A DNA stretch of 13,773 nucleotides, from contig DKBO01000074.1 in the NCBI GenBank assembly GCA_002448975.1, forward strand, positions 1 to 13,773, given 5' to 3'. The position numbers and the translations under genes are program-made. Source of the DNA: Nitrospiraceae bacterium UBA6898 (GTDB lineage: Bacteria; Nitrospirota; Thermodesulfovibrionia; Thermodesulfovibrionales; UBA6898). Of the stretch, positions 1-7,308 are shown one piece after another (positions within the stretch are counted from its first letter, which is position 1; the number at the start of each line of letters is the position of its first letter). Below the pieces are notes generated by a model. That model was not told the origin of the DNA. It was given only the letters and a program-made list of their open reading frames with translations, and ran no database searches.

Positions 1-987
1 CGGCAGACCTTTTATGATTTCTCCTCATCCTATTCCGGGTATGCGCTCAAAAACCGTTTCTTGGCGAAGAAGACCGGCTGCAGAGGATGTCCCATACTCT
101 GCAAGAAAGTCGGCGAACAGGGCGAAGTGATCCCCGAATATGAGACGGTATCCCATTTCGGCGCGCTGAACTTAAATCATGATGTTACAGCGATCGTGGA
201 GGCGAACCGGCTCTGCAACGAATACGGGCTTGACACCATCTCTACGGCGGCTACCATTGCGTGCTATGCAGAGATCGAGGGCAGAAGGCTTTCACCGGAC
301 AGCATCCTCGATATCATCTGCGATATCGGCGAGCGGAGAAGCGGCCGCGGAGAAATGCTCGCGCATGGCTCCCGGCGGTATGCTCTTGCAGCGGAAAAGG
401 CCGGTGCGAGCATGTCAGTCAAGGGGCTTGAGCTGCCGGCATATGATCCACGGGGAGCTTACGGCATGGCACTTGCCTATGCCACGTCAAACCGCGGGGG
501 CTGCCATCTGCGTGCCTATCCGGTCAGCCACGAGATCCTGAGGAAGCCCGTCGCCACCGACCGCTTCTCTTTTGAAGGCAAGGCTAGGATCATCAAGATC
601 GCCGAGGACATGAACGCTGTCATTGACTCGCTCACTGCATGCAAATTCGTATTTTTTGCCGCTTCGCTGGAGGAATATGCAAAGGCCGTATCCGCTGTCA
701 CCGGAAGGGAATATGACACCCAGTCACTGCTCAAAACAGGTGAGCGCATCTACGTGCTTGAGCGCTATCTGAACTCCCTAAACGGCTTTACTGCGATGGA
801 TGACGACCTGCCCCAACGGTTCTTTACGGAAGAAGGCACGTCATCACCGCATATCATGATGAAACCTCTCGACCGAAAGGCATTCCTCAAGGCACGGGCC
901 GATTATTACAAGGTCAGGGGATATGACAAGGACGGCACGCCTACGGAACACTTGATGGAAAAGTTGGAACTGGGAGAATATCTCTAA
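1..987 (+). CDS. aor: Aldehyde:ferredoxin oxidoreductase, C-terminal part (5' end outside window)
   Basis: This is the C-terminal part of an AOR-family enzyme, which oxidises aldehydes (or a related carbonyl substrate) with a tungsto- or molybdopterin cofactor and passes electrons to ferredoxin in the cytoplasm. Reading frame 1 is open from base 1, so the gene starts upstream of the window; the TTG at 61 is internal. The cluster motif CRGCPILC (CxxCxxxC, bases 79-102) is the family's three-cysteine ligand set for the [4Fe-4S] cluster. The fourth ligand is likely the Cys in LTACKF (640-642), so the metal site looks intact. The visible 328 residues cover about half of a typical 600-residue AOR. 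The stop is TAA at 985-987, and 94 bases separate it from the aldolase-like gene. The substrate cannot be read from this part; BamB-type or other AOR paralogues cannot be excluded. Confidence 0.93.
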   Translation, partial: RQTFYDFSSSYSGYALKNRFLAKKTGCRGCPILCKKVGEQGEVIPEYETVSHFGALNLNHDVTAIVEANRLCNEYGLDTISTAATIACYAEIEGRRLSPDSILDIICDIGERRSGRGEMLAHGSRRYALAAEKAGASMSVKGLELPAYDPRGAYGMALAYATSNRGGCHLRAYPVSHEILRKPVATDRFSFEGKARIIKIAEDMNAVIDSLTACKFVFFAASLEEYAKAVSAVTGREYDTQSLLKTGERIYVLERYLNSLNGFTAMDDDLPQRFFTEEGTSSPHIMMKPLDRKAFLKARADYYKVRGYDKDGTPTEHLMEKLELGEYL

Positions 988-1081
988 CCTATGTCAACAA
1001 GCTCGCTGCTGAAGGTGGAGGAGGAGTTGCCGCGAAAGACGGGACATAATCTGACCGTGCTGTCTGAGTATACCTAGCCGT

Positions 1082-2260
1082 ATGAGACATCTCATCAACA
1101 CCTATGCCACAAAGATTGTTGCCCAGGGATTGGCAGAAGAAAAAGACATTACACTCCTCGGCCTTGATGCAGACTTCATGGCGAATCAGCCCCTTTCCGG
1201 CATTGATCCGGAGCTTTTCCGGGTCTTCGACCGCATGAACATAAACACCCTCCTCTATGCCGAGCCTGCAGAACCTTACCGGAGCATCCTGCAATATTTT
1301 GCCCTTCAGGGAAGAGCTGCTCTGGTACCGACAGACTGTGAGACAAGAACGTTTCTGCATGACATTCCCCATATCCCTTCATTGTCTTCAGATGCTATCA
1401 GCGCCGCTCTGGCGCACCGAAAGGCAGCTATCGTCGGCAACAGGGGCATCATCTCCTATGGCACGGTCAGCCCTGAGCAGGCCTTTGTCTCCTTCAGCTC
1501 TGTCTGTTTTTCAACCTATGTTAAATTCTTCACTGATGTGATGTTCCATCTTGAGGACCATACCGGCAGCAGAACACTCCAAAACGCTGCCCTGCTGGGA
1601 GCCTATCGTAAGATCGCGGAAAAGGTCCCGTCCGGGTGCCTCGGCGGCGACGACCTCCCTGCATTGCCGCCACGGAATGAAGCCGAGATATATGAGCAGA
1701 TGGTCAAAACAGGCAAAGAACTGGTAAAAAAGCGACTCGTTGACTCGTATTTCGGCAATATCTCCTATGTCCGCGGCGAGACCATCTACATCAGCCAGAC
1801 AGGCAGTTCCATGGACGAACTTGAGGACTGTATAGATGCAGTACCCCTTGACGGATCATCCTCATCAGGCATCACGGCCTCCTCCGAACTTTCGGCGCAC
1901 ATCGGCATCTACAGAAAAACCGGCAAACGTGCCATTATTCATTGCCATCCGAAGTTCACGGTCATCATGTCCATGTCCTGCAGAAGACAGGGATGCGATA
2001 TCTCGACCTGCTACCGTTCCTGCCGGGAGCACCGTTCCGTCGCAGGCGTTCCTATTGTCTCGGGAGAAATCGGCACCGGGCCAACAGGACTGGTTCAGAC
2101 CGTACCCATGGCCATGTCCGTCAGCGGGGCAGTCATCGTCTTCGGTCATGGTATCTTTTCCGCCGGTGAGGACAGATTCAGGCCGGCCTTTGAACTCCTG
2201 CAGACTGTTGAAGATGCCTGCAGGAGAGAATATTTCAAGAAAATTCGGGCACTTATATAA
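1082..2260 (+). CDS. Tandem class II aldolase/adducin-domain protein
   Basis: The 392-residue protein seems to hold two class II aldolase/adducin domains. The C-terminal domain (about residues 208-392) has the zinc and catalytic pattern of fuculose-phosphate aldolase-type enzymes: Glu269 in SSELSAH, the pair His287/His289 in IHCHP, and His356 in VFGHGIF. The spacing (18, 2 and 67 residues) is close to that of the family. The N-terminal part (about 1-190) keeps the tail-like stretch of such a domain (VGNRGIISYGTVSPEQAF) but has no HxH pair, so it is probably a degenerate, structural copy. Known relatives cleave or epimerise phosphorylated sugars, or dehydrate methylthioribulose phosphate; the substrate here is unknown. 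ATG 1082 is the first ATG after an in-frame TGA at 1052-1054; no good ribosome-binding site is visible, so the start is uncertain. It follows the AOR gene and may be co-transcribed with it, which suggests aldehyde-producing and aldehyde-oxidising steps, though that is inference. Confidence 0.82.
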   Translation: MRHLINTYATKIVAQGLAEEKDITLLGLDADFMANQPLSGIDPELFRVFDRMNINTLLYAEPAEPYRSILQYFALQGRAALVPTDCETRTFLHDIPHIPSLSSDAISAALAHRKAAIVGNRGIISYGTVSPEQAFVSFSSVCFSTYVKFFTDVMFHLEDHTGSRTLQNAALLGAYRKIAEKVPSGCLGGDDLPALPPRNEAEIYEQMVKTGKELVKKRLVDSYFGNISYVRGETIYISQTGSSMDELEDCIDAVPLDGSSSSGITASSELSAHIGIYRKTGKRAIIHCHPKFTVIMSMSCRRQGCDISTCYRSCREHRSVAGVPIVSGEIGTGPTGLVQTVPMAMSVSGAVIVFGHGIFSAGEDRFRPAFELLQTVEDACRREYFKKIRALI

Positions 2261-2291
2261 TATTTACTTCTTTCAAAAACCTTTGCGTATC

Positions 2292-2300
2292 TGGTAAAAT
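2292..2300 (+). promoter_or_regulatory. Extended -10 promoter of the acyl-CoA dehydrogenase gene
   Basis: TGGTAAAAT is an extended -10 element (TGn plus TAAAAT, 5 of 6 matches). A weak -35 candidate TTCAAA lies at 2272-2277 with a 17-base spacer. It is placed about 55 bases before the dehydrogenase ATG, in the only gap between that gene and the aldolase-like gene. Suggestive only. Confidence 0.4.
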
Positions 2301-2320
2301 GTCCGCTGATGTTCGCTGAT
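2301..2320 (+). repeat. Tandem 10-base direct repeat just downstream of the -10 element
   Basis: GTCCGCTGAT is followed at once by GTTCGCTGAT (9 of 10 identical), so the core CGCTGAT recurs at one-helical-turn spacing (2304-2310 and 2314-2320). It would lie at or just after the transcription start of the acyl-CoA dehydrogenase gene, where a repressor could act. It may also be chance. Confidence 0.35.
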
Positions 2321-2355
2321 CTCTGTTTGAGACTCTAACAGCCGGAGGAATTATC

Positions 2356-3516
2356 ATGGACTATTTTTTGACTGAAGAGCAGGTTATGATACGGGATCTT
2401 GCAAGACAGATCGCGGAAGAGAAGATCGTTCCGGTAAGGGGTGAACTGGACGAGACCGGCGAGTTCCCCTGGGAGATCATGAAGGTGCTTGCTCAGTCCG
2501 ATCTCTTCGGCCTTTTCATCCCCGAGGAATACGGGGGTCTCGGCAAGGGATGCCTGGAACTCTGTATCGCAGTTGAGGAACTGTCCCGCGCCTGTGTGGG
2601 CGTGTCCACCTCCTATGCCGCAAATGCCCTCGGAACATACCCGCTTCTGCTCTTCGGTACCGATGCCCAGAAGCAGAAATTCCTTCCCGAAATCGCCACC
2701 GGCAAAAAGCTCGTTGCATTCGGTCTCACCGAGGCAAATGCCGGAAGTGACGCCAGCGGCATCCAGACGACTGCCAAACTCGACAAGAATGAATATGTCC
2801 TGAACGGCACCAAGCAGTGGATCACGAACGGCAGCGTTGCCGACGTGTATACCATCATAGCAATCACGGACAGGGCAAAGGGGCCTCGCGGTGCCTCTGC
2901 TTTTGTCGTGGAAAAAGGGACCCCCGGCTTCACCTTCGGCAAGAAAGAGAACAAGATGGGCATTCGCGCATCCATTACCACGGAACTCGTCTTTGACAAT
3001 TGCCGCATCCCCAAAGAGAATGTTATCGGCAAAGAGGGCATGGGCTTTATCGTTGCCATGAAAACCCTTGACAGCTCGCGTACCGGCGTTGGCGCGCAGG
3101 GTCTGGGTATTGCCCAAGGTGCATACGAAGAGGCAGTAAAGTTCGCCCGCAAGAGGGTTCAGTTCGGCCATCCGGTCATCAGCTTTCAGGCAATTCAGCA
3201 CATGCTTGCCGACATGGCAACAGGGATTGAGGCAGCCCGTGCGCTGATCTATTCCGTGGCACGATATATCGACAGCGGCGCAAAAGAAGTTTCCAAGGTC
3301 TCTGCCATGGCAAAGTGCTTTGCCACTGACCTGGGTATGAAGGTCACCACGGATGCCGTACAGATTATGGGCGGCTCCGGTTATATGAAGGAATACCCGG
3401 TTGAAAAAATGATGCGTGATGCCAAAATCCTGCAGATCTACGAAGGTACAAACCAGATTCAGCGGAACGTCATCGGCCAGGAGATCATCAAAGAGTTCGC
3501 GCGAAACAGCAAGTAA
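2356..3516 (+). CDS. Acyl-CoA dehydrogenase
   Basis: A 386-residue FAD flavoenzyme of the acyl-CoA dehydrogenase family, which introduces the alpha,beta double bond into acyl-CoA thioesters and passes electrons to electron-transfer flavoprotein. The length is normal for the family. The N-terminal helical domain begins FLTEEQVMIRDLAR. The middle beta domain carries the FAD/substrate signatures FGLTEANAGSDASG and TKQWITNGS. The C-terminal helical domain ends with QIYEGTNQIQR, where Glu363 is the expected catalytic base (the short-chain and butyryl-CoA type position). A clear ribosome-binding site GGAGGA (2343-2348) precedes ATG 2356. It is probably its own transcription unit with the promoter at 2292-2300. 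The chain-length preference cannot be read from sequence alone; short or branched chain is my guess from the position of the Glu. Confidence 0.95.
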   Translation: MDYFLTEEQVMIRDLARQIAEEKIVPVRGELDETGEFPWEIMKVLAQSDLFGLFIPEEYGGLGKGCLELCIAVEELSRACVGVSTSYAANALGTYPLLLFGTDAQKQKFLPEIATGKKLVAFGLTEANAGSDASGIQTTAKLDKNEYVLNGTKQWITNGSVADVYTIIAITDRAKGPRGASAFVVEKGTPGFTFGKKENKMGIRASITTELVFDNCRIPKENVIGKEGMGFIVAMKTLDSSRTGVGAQGLGIAQGAYEEAVKFARKRVQFGHPVISFQAIQHMLADMATGIEAARALIYSVARYIDSGAKEVSKVSAMAKCFATDLGMKVTTDAVQIMGGSGYMKEYPVEKMMRDAKILQIYEGTNQIQRNVIGQEIIKEFARNSK

Positions 3517-3781
3517 ACATGGCCTTCACCTCATAAGACCCGTTATTCTTCATCAGGACGTCTTTTGGGTTATTTACGGGCATGCATCCACTTTCCAAGG
3601 AAATAAAGAAGAGTTTCACGGGTGCTGTCTTTCACCGTGATGTTACTCCGGGCTGGAGATCACCGCTCGCAGGGTCACCCGGCCTCCCATCGTGCTGATC
3701 TGAGAACGCGCACAGGACAAAGAGAGCGGTTTGATCCCCTGCGCAGCGGCTTGACCATCTTAGTCTTTACCTCCCCGAGAA
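3517..3781. other. Intergenic region between the acyl-CoA dehydrogenase and rhamnose genes
   Basis: About 265 bases without a credible gene; short open frames on both strands lack family resemblance. The only structure seen is an inverted repeat TCACGG (3616-3621) / CCGTGA (3635-3640) with a 13-base spacer. It has no T-run after it, so it is not a convincing intrinsic terminator. A wider CCGGG/CCCGG pair surrounds about 3647-3682. Confidence 0.5.
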
Positions 3782-3790
3782 TGCTATACT
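3782..3790 (+). promoter_or_regulatory. Extended -10 promoter of the rhamnose operon
   Basis: TGCTATACT is an extended -10 element (TGn plus TATACT, 5 of 6 matches) in an AT-rich stretch 23 bases before the ATG of the epimerase remnant. A perfect-looking TTGACC at 3751-3756 is too far upstream (28 bases) to be its -35. Transcription would start at about 3797 and leave a very short leader with the ribosome-binding site GGTGAT at 3805-3810. Confidence 0.45.
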
Positions 3791-3812
3791 ATATAAAATT
3801 TTTTGGTGATAT

Positions 3813-3992
3813 ATGGAAGGCATTCTACTCAGAGAACTGAAGCAGTTTCATGACGATCGCAGATGGCTTGTGGAGACCTTTGGGGAAGACGAGATCAACG
3901 ATGACCCCTTCATGTCATATGTCTCGATGGCAAAGCCGGCAGGTGAGGTCCGGTATGAGGATGATCCGACCTCACCCTACGGGATGGACTGA
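3813..3992 (+). pseudogene. rfbC: dTDP-4-dehydrorhamnose 3,5-epimerase remnant with in-frame internal deletion
   Basis: A 59-codon frame that reads as both ends of an RfbC-type epimerase joined together. Residues 1-43 (MEGILLRELKQFHDDRRWLV, then up to SYVSMAKP) match the family's N-terminus, which normally runs on into PGVVRGPHEH. The last ~15 residues (EVRYEDDPTSPYGMD) match the usual C-terminal tail (DEIRYE-DP-SPF-x-D). The central roughly 90-130 residues, with the catalytic His, Tyr and Asp of the cupin barrel, are missing. The product cannot be an epimerase. The frame is kept, and its stop TGA (3990-3992) shares one base with the rfbB ATG, so it may persist as a translational lead-in for rfbB. 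An assembly collapse is an alternative explanation. The family assignment rests on remembered family patterns. Confidence 0.65.
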
Positions 3993-5017
3993 TGAATATC
4001 CTGGTCACCGGCGGCGCCGGCTTTATCGGATCCAACTTTGTCCGGCATCTCCTTGCAGCACATCCCGAACACAGCATTGTCAACCTCGACAAACTGACCT
4101 ATGCGGGCAATCTTGAAAACCTTACGGATGTCGAACATCTTCCCGGTTATACCTTCATCAGGGGAGACATATGCGACCGGGATCTGATCGGCTCCCTCGA
4201 CTTCGATGCGATCGTGCATTTTGCTGCTGAAAGCCATGTCGACCGCTCCATTCTCGATTCCTCCCCTTTTTTGCAGACCAATGTGATCGGTACGGCAACC
4301 CTGCTTGAGGCGGCACGGGAGCGCTGCTGCAGAATGCTCCATGTCTCGACAGATGAGGTGTATGGTTCTCTGCCGCAGGGTCTCTTTACCGAGGCATCCC
4401 TGATCAGCCCGAACAGTCCCTATGCCGCAAGCAAGGCGTCGTCCGACCTCCTTGTCCGTGCCTATCACGAGACTTACGGGATGGACCTTCTGATCACCCG
4501 CTGTTCGAACAATTATGGCCCCTACCAGTTTCCGGAGAAACTCATCCCCCTGGTCATTTCCCATGCACTTCAGGGCAAGACGATCCCCGTGTACGGTGAC
4601 GGCCAGAATGTGCGTGACTGGATCCATGTAGCCGACCACAACAGGGCTGTTGATCTGGTATTTCACCATGCAAAAGCGGGCGATGTCTATAACATCGGCG
4701 CACGGAACGAGCAGAAGAATATAGACATCATTAAGACCCTCCTCGCGGTGATTGCCAAAAAGACCGGCAGGGACAGGGAAGGCCTCTTCCGGCTCATCAC
4801 CTTTGTAAAGGACAGGCCAGGTCATGACAGGAGATATGCGATCGACCCTGCAAAGATAGAGACAGACCTCTCATGGAAACCGGAGATCCCCTTTGACCAG
4901 GGCCTTTCCGATACGGTTGCGTGGTATCTTGAGAACAGGTCGTGGTGGGAACGTGTCATCTCCGGTGCATATCTCGAATATTACCGGCTTCAGTACGGGG
5001 AGAGGTTCGGCGGATGA
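3992..5017 (+). CDS. rfbB: dTDP-glucose 4,6-dehydratase
   Basis: This NAD-dependent extended short-chain dehydrogenase converts dTDP-glucose to dTDP-4-keto-6-deoxyglucose, the second step of dTDP-L-rhamnose synthesis for cell-surface polysaccharide. The 341-residue length is typical. The Rossmann motif GGAGFIG is at residues 7-13. The dehydratase catalytic triplet Thr-Asp-Glu (STDEVYGS) is at 120-122, and the YxxxK pair is Tyr144/Lys148. Also present are the family stretches AESHVDRSI, TRCSNNYGPYQFPEKLIPL and VRDWIHVADH. Start ATG 3992 overlaps the upstream remnant's stop by one base, and the TGA stop overlaps the rfbD ATG by four bases, so translation along the operon is coupled. No rfbA (thymidylyltransferase) is visible in the window. 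Confidence 0.97.
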   Translation: MNILVTGGAGFIGSNFVRHLLAAHPEHSIVNLDKLTYAGNLENLTDVEHLPGYTFIRGDICDRDLIGSLDFDAIVHFAAESHVDRSILDSSPFLQTNVIGTATLLEAARERCCRMLHVSTDEVYGSLPQGLFTEASLISPNSPYAASKASSDLLVRAYHETYGMDLLITRCSNNYGPYQFPEKLIPLVISHALQGKTIPVYGDGQNVRDWIHVADHNRAVDLVFHHAKAGDVYNIGARNEQKNIDIIKTLLAVIAKKTGRDREGLFRLITFVKDRPGHDRRYAIDPAKIETDLSWKPEIPFDQGLSDTVAWYLENRSWWERVISGAYLEYYRLQYGERFGG

Positions 5018-5847
5018 AAGTGGCGCTTACCGGCGCAGGAGGCATGCTCGGCCATGCCGTGGGGAAGGTCTTTTCTGATCTTGATCTCGTCCCCTTTTCC
5101 CGTGCTGAACTCGATATAGCCAGCCTTGACGATGCGGTGAGGAAGATACGGGATGCCCGGCCGGACTATCTCATCCATGCCGCGGCTTTTACGAATGTGG
5201 ATGGCTGTGAGACAGAACCGGAAAAAGCGTACCTGGTGAACGGCATCGGTGCACGGAACATTGCCATTGCCTGTGAAGAGATCCGCTGTCCCGTTGTCCT
5301 TATCAGCTCCGACTACGTCTTCGACGGCTCGAAACCCGCCCCGTACGATGAATGGGACACGCCAAACCCCGTCAGCCGGTACGGCGTGTCAAAGCTCATG
5401 GCGGAAAAGTTCGTCTCATCCCTGATGAACCGCTACTATATCGTGCGCACGTCCTGGCTCTTCGGAAGCAACGGAAAGAACTTTGTCGATACCATCATCC
5501 GACTCCTCACGGAACAGGACCACCTCCGGGTGGTAAATGATCAGTTCGGCTCCCCTACCTATACGGAGGATCTCGCCCGTGCGCTGAAGGAACTGTTAGG
5601 CCGTGGTTACGGGATCTATCATATGACGAACGCCGGCATCTGCACCTGGTATGAGTTCGCCGTTGAGATCGCCGAGAAACGCGGGATACAAAAACAGATC
5701 ATGCCGGTCACGTCCGAAGAGTTCGTGCGACCGGCCAGAAGGCCGGCCAACTCAGCGCTCAATGACACCATGCTGCGGCTGGAAGGCATCACCCCCCTCC
5801 GGCATTGGGAAGATGCGCTTGACGATTACCTTTCGCGCGATTCATGA
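5014..5847 (+). CDS. rfbD: dTDP-4-dehydrorhamnose reductase
   Basis: This reductase performs the last step to dTDP-L-rhamnose, reducing dTDP-4-keto-L-rhamnose with NAD(P)H. I place the start at ATG 5014, giving 277 residues. The open frame extends 24 codons upstream to 4942, but that part overlaps rfbB and the family begins with MKVALTGAGGMLG. The nucleotide-binding GxxGxxG is at residues 7-13. Family marks are AAAFTNVDGCE, ISSDYVFDG and the YxxxK pair Tyr123/Lys127 (SRYGVSKLMAE), followed by RTSWLFG and DQFGSPTYTEDLA. The ATGA overlap with rfbB shows coupling. The pathway is biochemically incomplete here, because the epimerase needed between rfbB and rfbD is broken at this locus; a second copy elsewhere, or use of the unepimerised sugar, would be needed. 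Confidence 0.95.
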   Translation: MKVALTGAGGMLGHAVGKVFSDLDLVPFSRAELDIASLDDAVRKIRDARPDYLIHAAAFTNVDGCETEPEKAYLVNGIGARNIAIACEEIRCPVVLISSDYVFDGSKPAPYDEWDTPNPVSRYGVSKLMAEKFVSSLMNRYYIVRTSWLFGSNGKNFVDTIIRLLTEQDHLRVVNDQFGSPTYTEDLARALKELLGRGYGIYHMTNAGICTWYEFAVEIAEKRGIQKQIMPVTSEEFVRPARRPANSALNDTMLRLEGITPLRHWEDALDDYLSRDS

Positions 5848-5945
5848 CCTGCCCCGCTACCCCTCCCGTCTCTGTCATCGCTCGCACTTACAACACCACG
5901 CGTCCGCGGGATTTAAAGTGATACCATGGTGCTTTCGGAGGTAAG

Positions 5946-6554
5946 ATGTTCAGACTGTTGAAGCTCATTCTCATGACCGCGCTGACTGCCGGCGTACTTT
6001 TTCTTGCTCATGCTCCGCTTCTTACACAGGCAGGAAAGATGATCGTCAGGCAGGACGAAATGAAGCCTGCTGACGCCATTGTCGTCCTTGCCGGAGAGGA
6101 GACCGAACGCGTCGAGTACGGAGTAAAGCTCTTCAAGAACGGCTGGGCCAGAAAGGATATGATCATCATGGCTGGCGGCCCGCTCGTCTGGAAATACTCC
6201 TGGGCCGGCCTGATGAAAGATCATGCCGAATCCCTCAATGTGCCCGCCGGGAAGATCCTGGTCGAGGACAAGTCCCGCTCGACCGAAGAGGATGCTATTT
6301 ACACAAAGGAAATTCTACAGAAAAATCATATCGCATCAATCATTCTTGTCACGTCACCCTATCACAGCCGGAGGGCATCGATCATCTTTGAGCGGGTGCT
6401 GGGAAAAGATATCAGCATTATCAATGCACCGGCGGAAAACAGCTGGTTAGAGATCCGTGACTGGTGGAAAAGAAGGCGCGAACGTGCAACGGTCCTGAAT
6501 GAGTTCTCAAAGTATATCTGGCTCTGGGTCTTCGGCGTGAAGGAAAGGGCATAG
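5946..6554 (+). CDS. Membrane-anchored DUF218/YdcF-family protein
   Basis: A 202-residue protein with an N-terminal signal anchor (about residues 5-25, LKLILMTALTAGVLFLAHA) and a DUF218 (YdcF/SanA/ElyC-type) domain. Family motifs are ADAIVVLAGE (about 43-52), the RSTEEDA helix start (about 116-122) and the conserved VTSPYHSRRA near residue 140. Members are linked to envelope integrity and polysaccharide or lipid-carrier metabolism in other bacteria, but the biochemical activity is not settled. A strong ribosome-binding site GGAGGT (5937-5942) sits very near ATG 5946. The 98-base gap after rfbD holds no clear terminator, so read-through from the rhamnose operon is possible. Next to sugar-nucleotide genes, a cell-surface role is a reasonable inference. 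Confidence 0.88.
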   Translation: MFRLLKLILMTALTAGVLFLAHAPLLTQAGKMIVRQDEMKPADAIVVLAGEETERVEYGVKLFKNGWARKDMIIMAGGPLVWKYSWAGLMKDHAESLNVPAGKILVEDKSRSTEEDAIYTKEILQKNHIASIILVTSPYHSRRASIIFERVLGKDISIINAPAENSWLEIRDWWKRRRERATVLNEFSKYIWLWVFGVKERA

Positions 6555-6567
6555 GGTTCCTGGCTAA

Positions 6568-7308
6568 ATGGTAATCATCAGGGTAGAACATCTGGTCAAG
6601 CACTACGGGAACCTCTGCGCTGTTGATGACATCTCCTTCGAGATCATGAAGGGTGAATGCTTCGGTTTTCTGGGGCCGAACGGTGCAGGCAAGACAACTG
6701 CCATGGGCATTATTTACTGCTTCATGCCGCCTACCTCAGGCCGAGTGACGGTATTCGGTCTTGATGTCACCCTGCAGCCGAGCATGATAAAAGCCCGTAT
6801 CGGCGTCATGCCCCAGGACGACAATATCGATCCCGACCTTTCGGTGCTGCAGAACCTCATTGTCTATGCACGGTATTTCGATATACCGAAAAAAGCCTCC
6901 TCTCCGCGTGCATGGGAACTCCTCGATTTCGTTGAATTACGGGACAAGGCGAACGTGAACATTAAAAGCCTTTCCGGAGGCATGAAAAGACGCCTCCTCC
7001 TTGCACGAGCTCTTATGAATGACCCCGAATTGCTGATCATGGACGAGCCTACCGTGGGTCTCGACCCGCACAGCAGGCATGCCGTCTGGGACAATCTTGC
7101 ACATCTCAAGGTTAGGGATACCACTATTATTCTCACTACCCACTATATAGAAGAAGCAGAAAGGATCTGCGACAGGGTCGCGATCATGGACAACGGGAAG
7201 ATCATCGAAGCAGGCACGCCTGCGCACCTCATGGCCCGGTACGGCGGCAATCTCGAGGATGTCTATCTCAGACTCACCGGCAAGAAGCTCCGCGAGGAGA
7301 TCGCATGA
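6568..7308 (+). CDS. ABC-2 type exporter, ATP-binding protein
   Basis: A 246-residue ABC ATPase of the DRA/NodI type that would energise the permease encoded immediately downstream. The Walker A GPNGAGKTT is at residues 36-44, the Q-loop is in GVMPQDDNID (about 75-84), the signature LSGGMKRRL is near 135, Walker B with catalytic Glu (LLIMDEPTVGLD) is near 155, and the switch His is in TTHYIEEAE. The C-terminal part after VAIMDNGKIIEAGTP has the short tail usual in this subfamily. It lacks the extended C-terminal domain of O-antigen (Wzt) ATPases, so a drug, lipid or small-molecule exporter is likelier than polysaccharide export. No strong ribosome-binding site precedes ATG 6568, 13 bases after the DUF218 stop, so it may depend on coupling. 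The stop overlaps the permease ATG by four bases. Confidence 0.95.
   Translation: MVIIRVEHLVKHYGNLCAVDDISFEIMKGECFGFLGPNGAGKTTAMGIIYCFMPPTSGRVTVFGLDVTLQPSMIKARIGVMPQDDNIDPDLSVLQNLIVYARYFDIPKKASSPRAWELLDFVELRDKANVNIKSLSGGMKRRLLLARALMNDPELLIMDEPTVGLDPHSRHAVWDNLAHLKVRDTTIILTTHYIEEAERICDRVAIMDNGKIIEAGTPAHLMARYGGNLEDVYLRLTGKKLREEIA

Noticed and set aside
991..1077. 28-codon frame (MSTSSLLKVEEELPRKTGHN...) between the AOR and aldolase-like genes
   Set aside because: It follows the AOR stop, where a MoaD-like gene is sometimes found, but it has no Gly-Gly end, no beta-grasp pattern and only a distant purine stretch as ribosome-binding site.
2335..3201. Long minus-strand open frame (288 codons)
   Set aside because: Antisense to the clear acyl-CoA dehydrogenase; no family resemblance, a by-product of GC-rich codon use.
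3977..4825. Long minus-strand open frame (282 codons)
   Set aside because: Antisense to rfbB, no recognisable domain.
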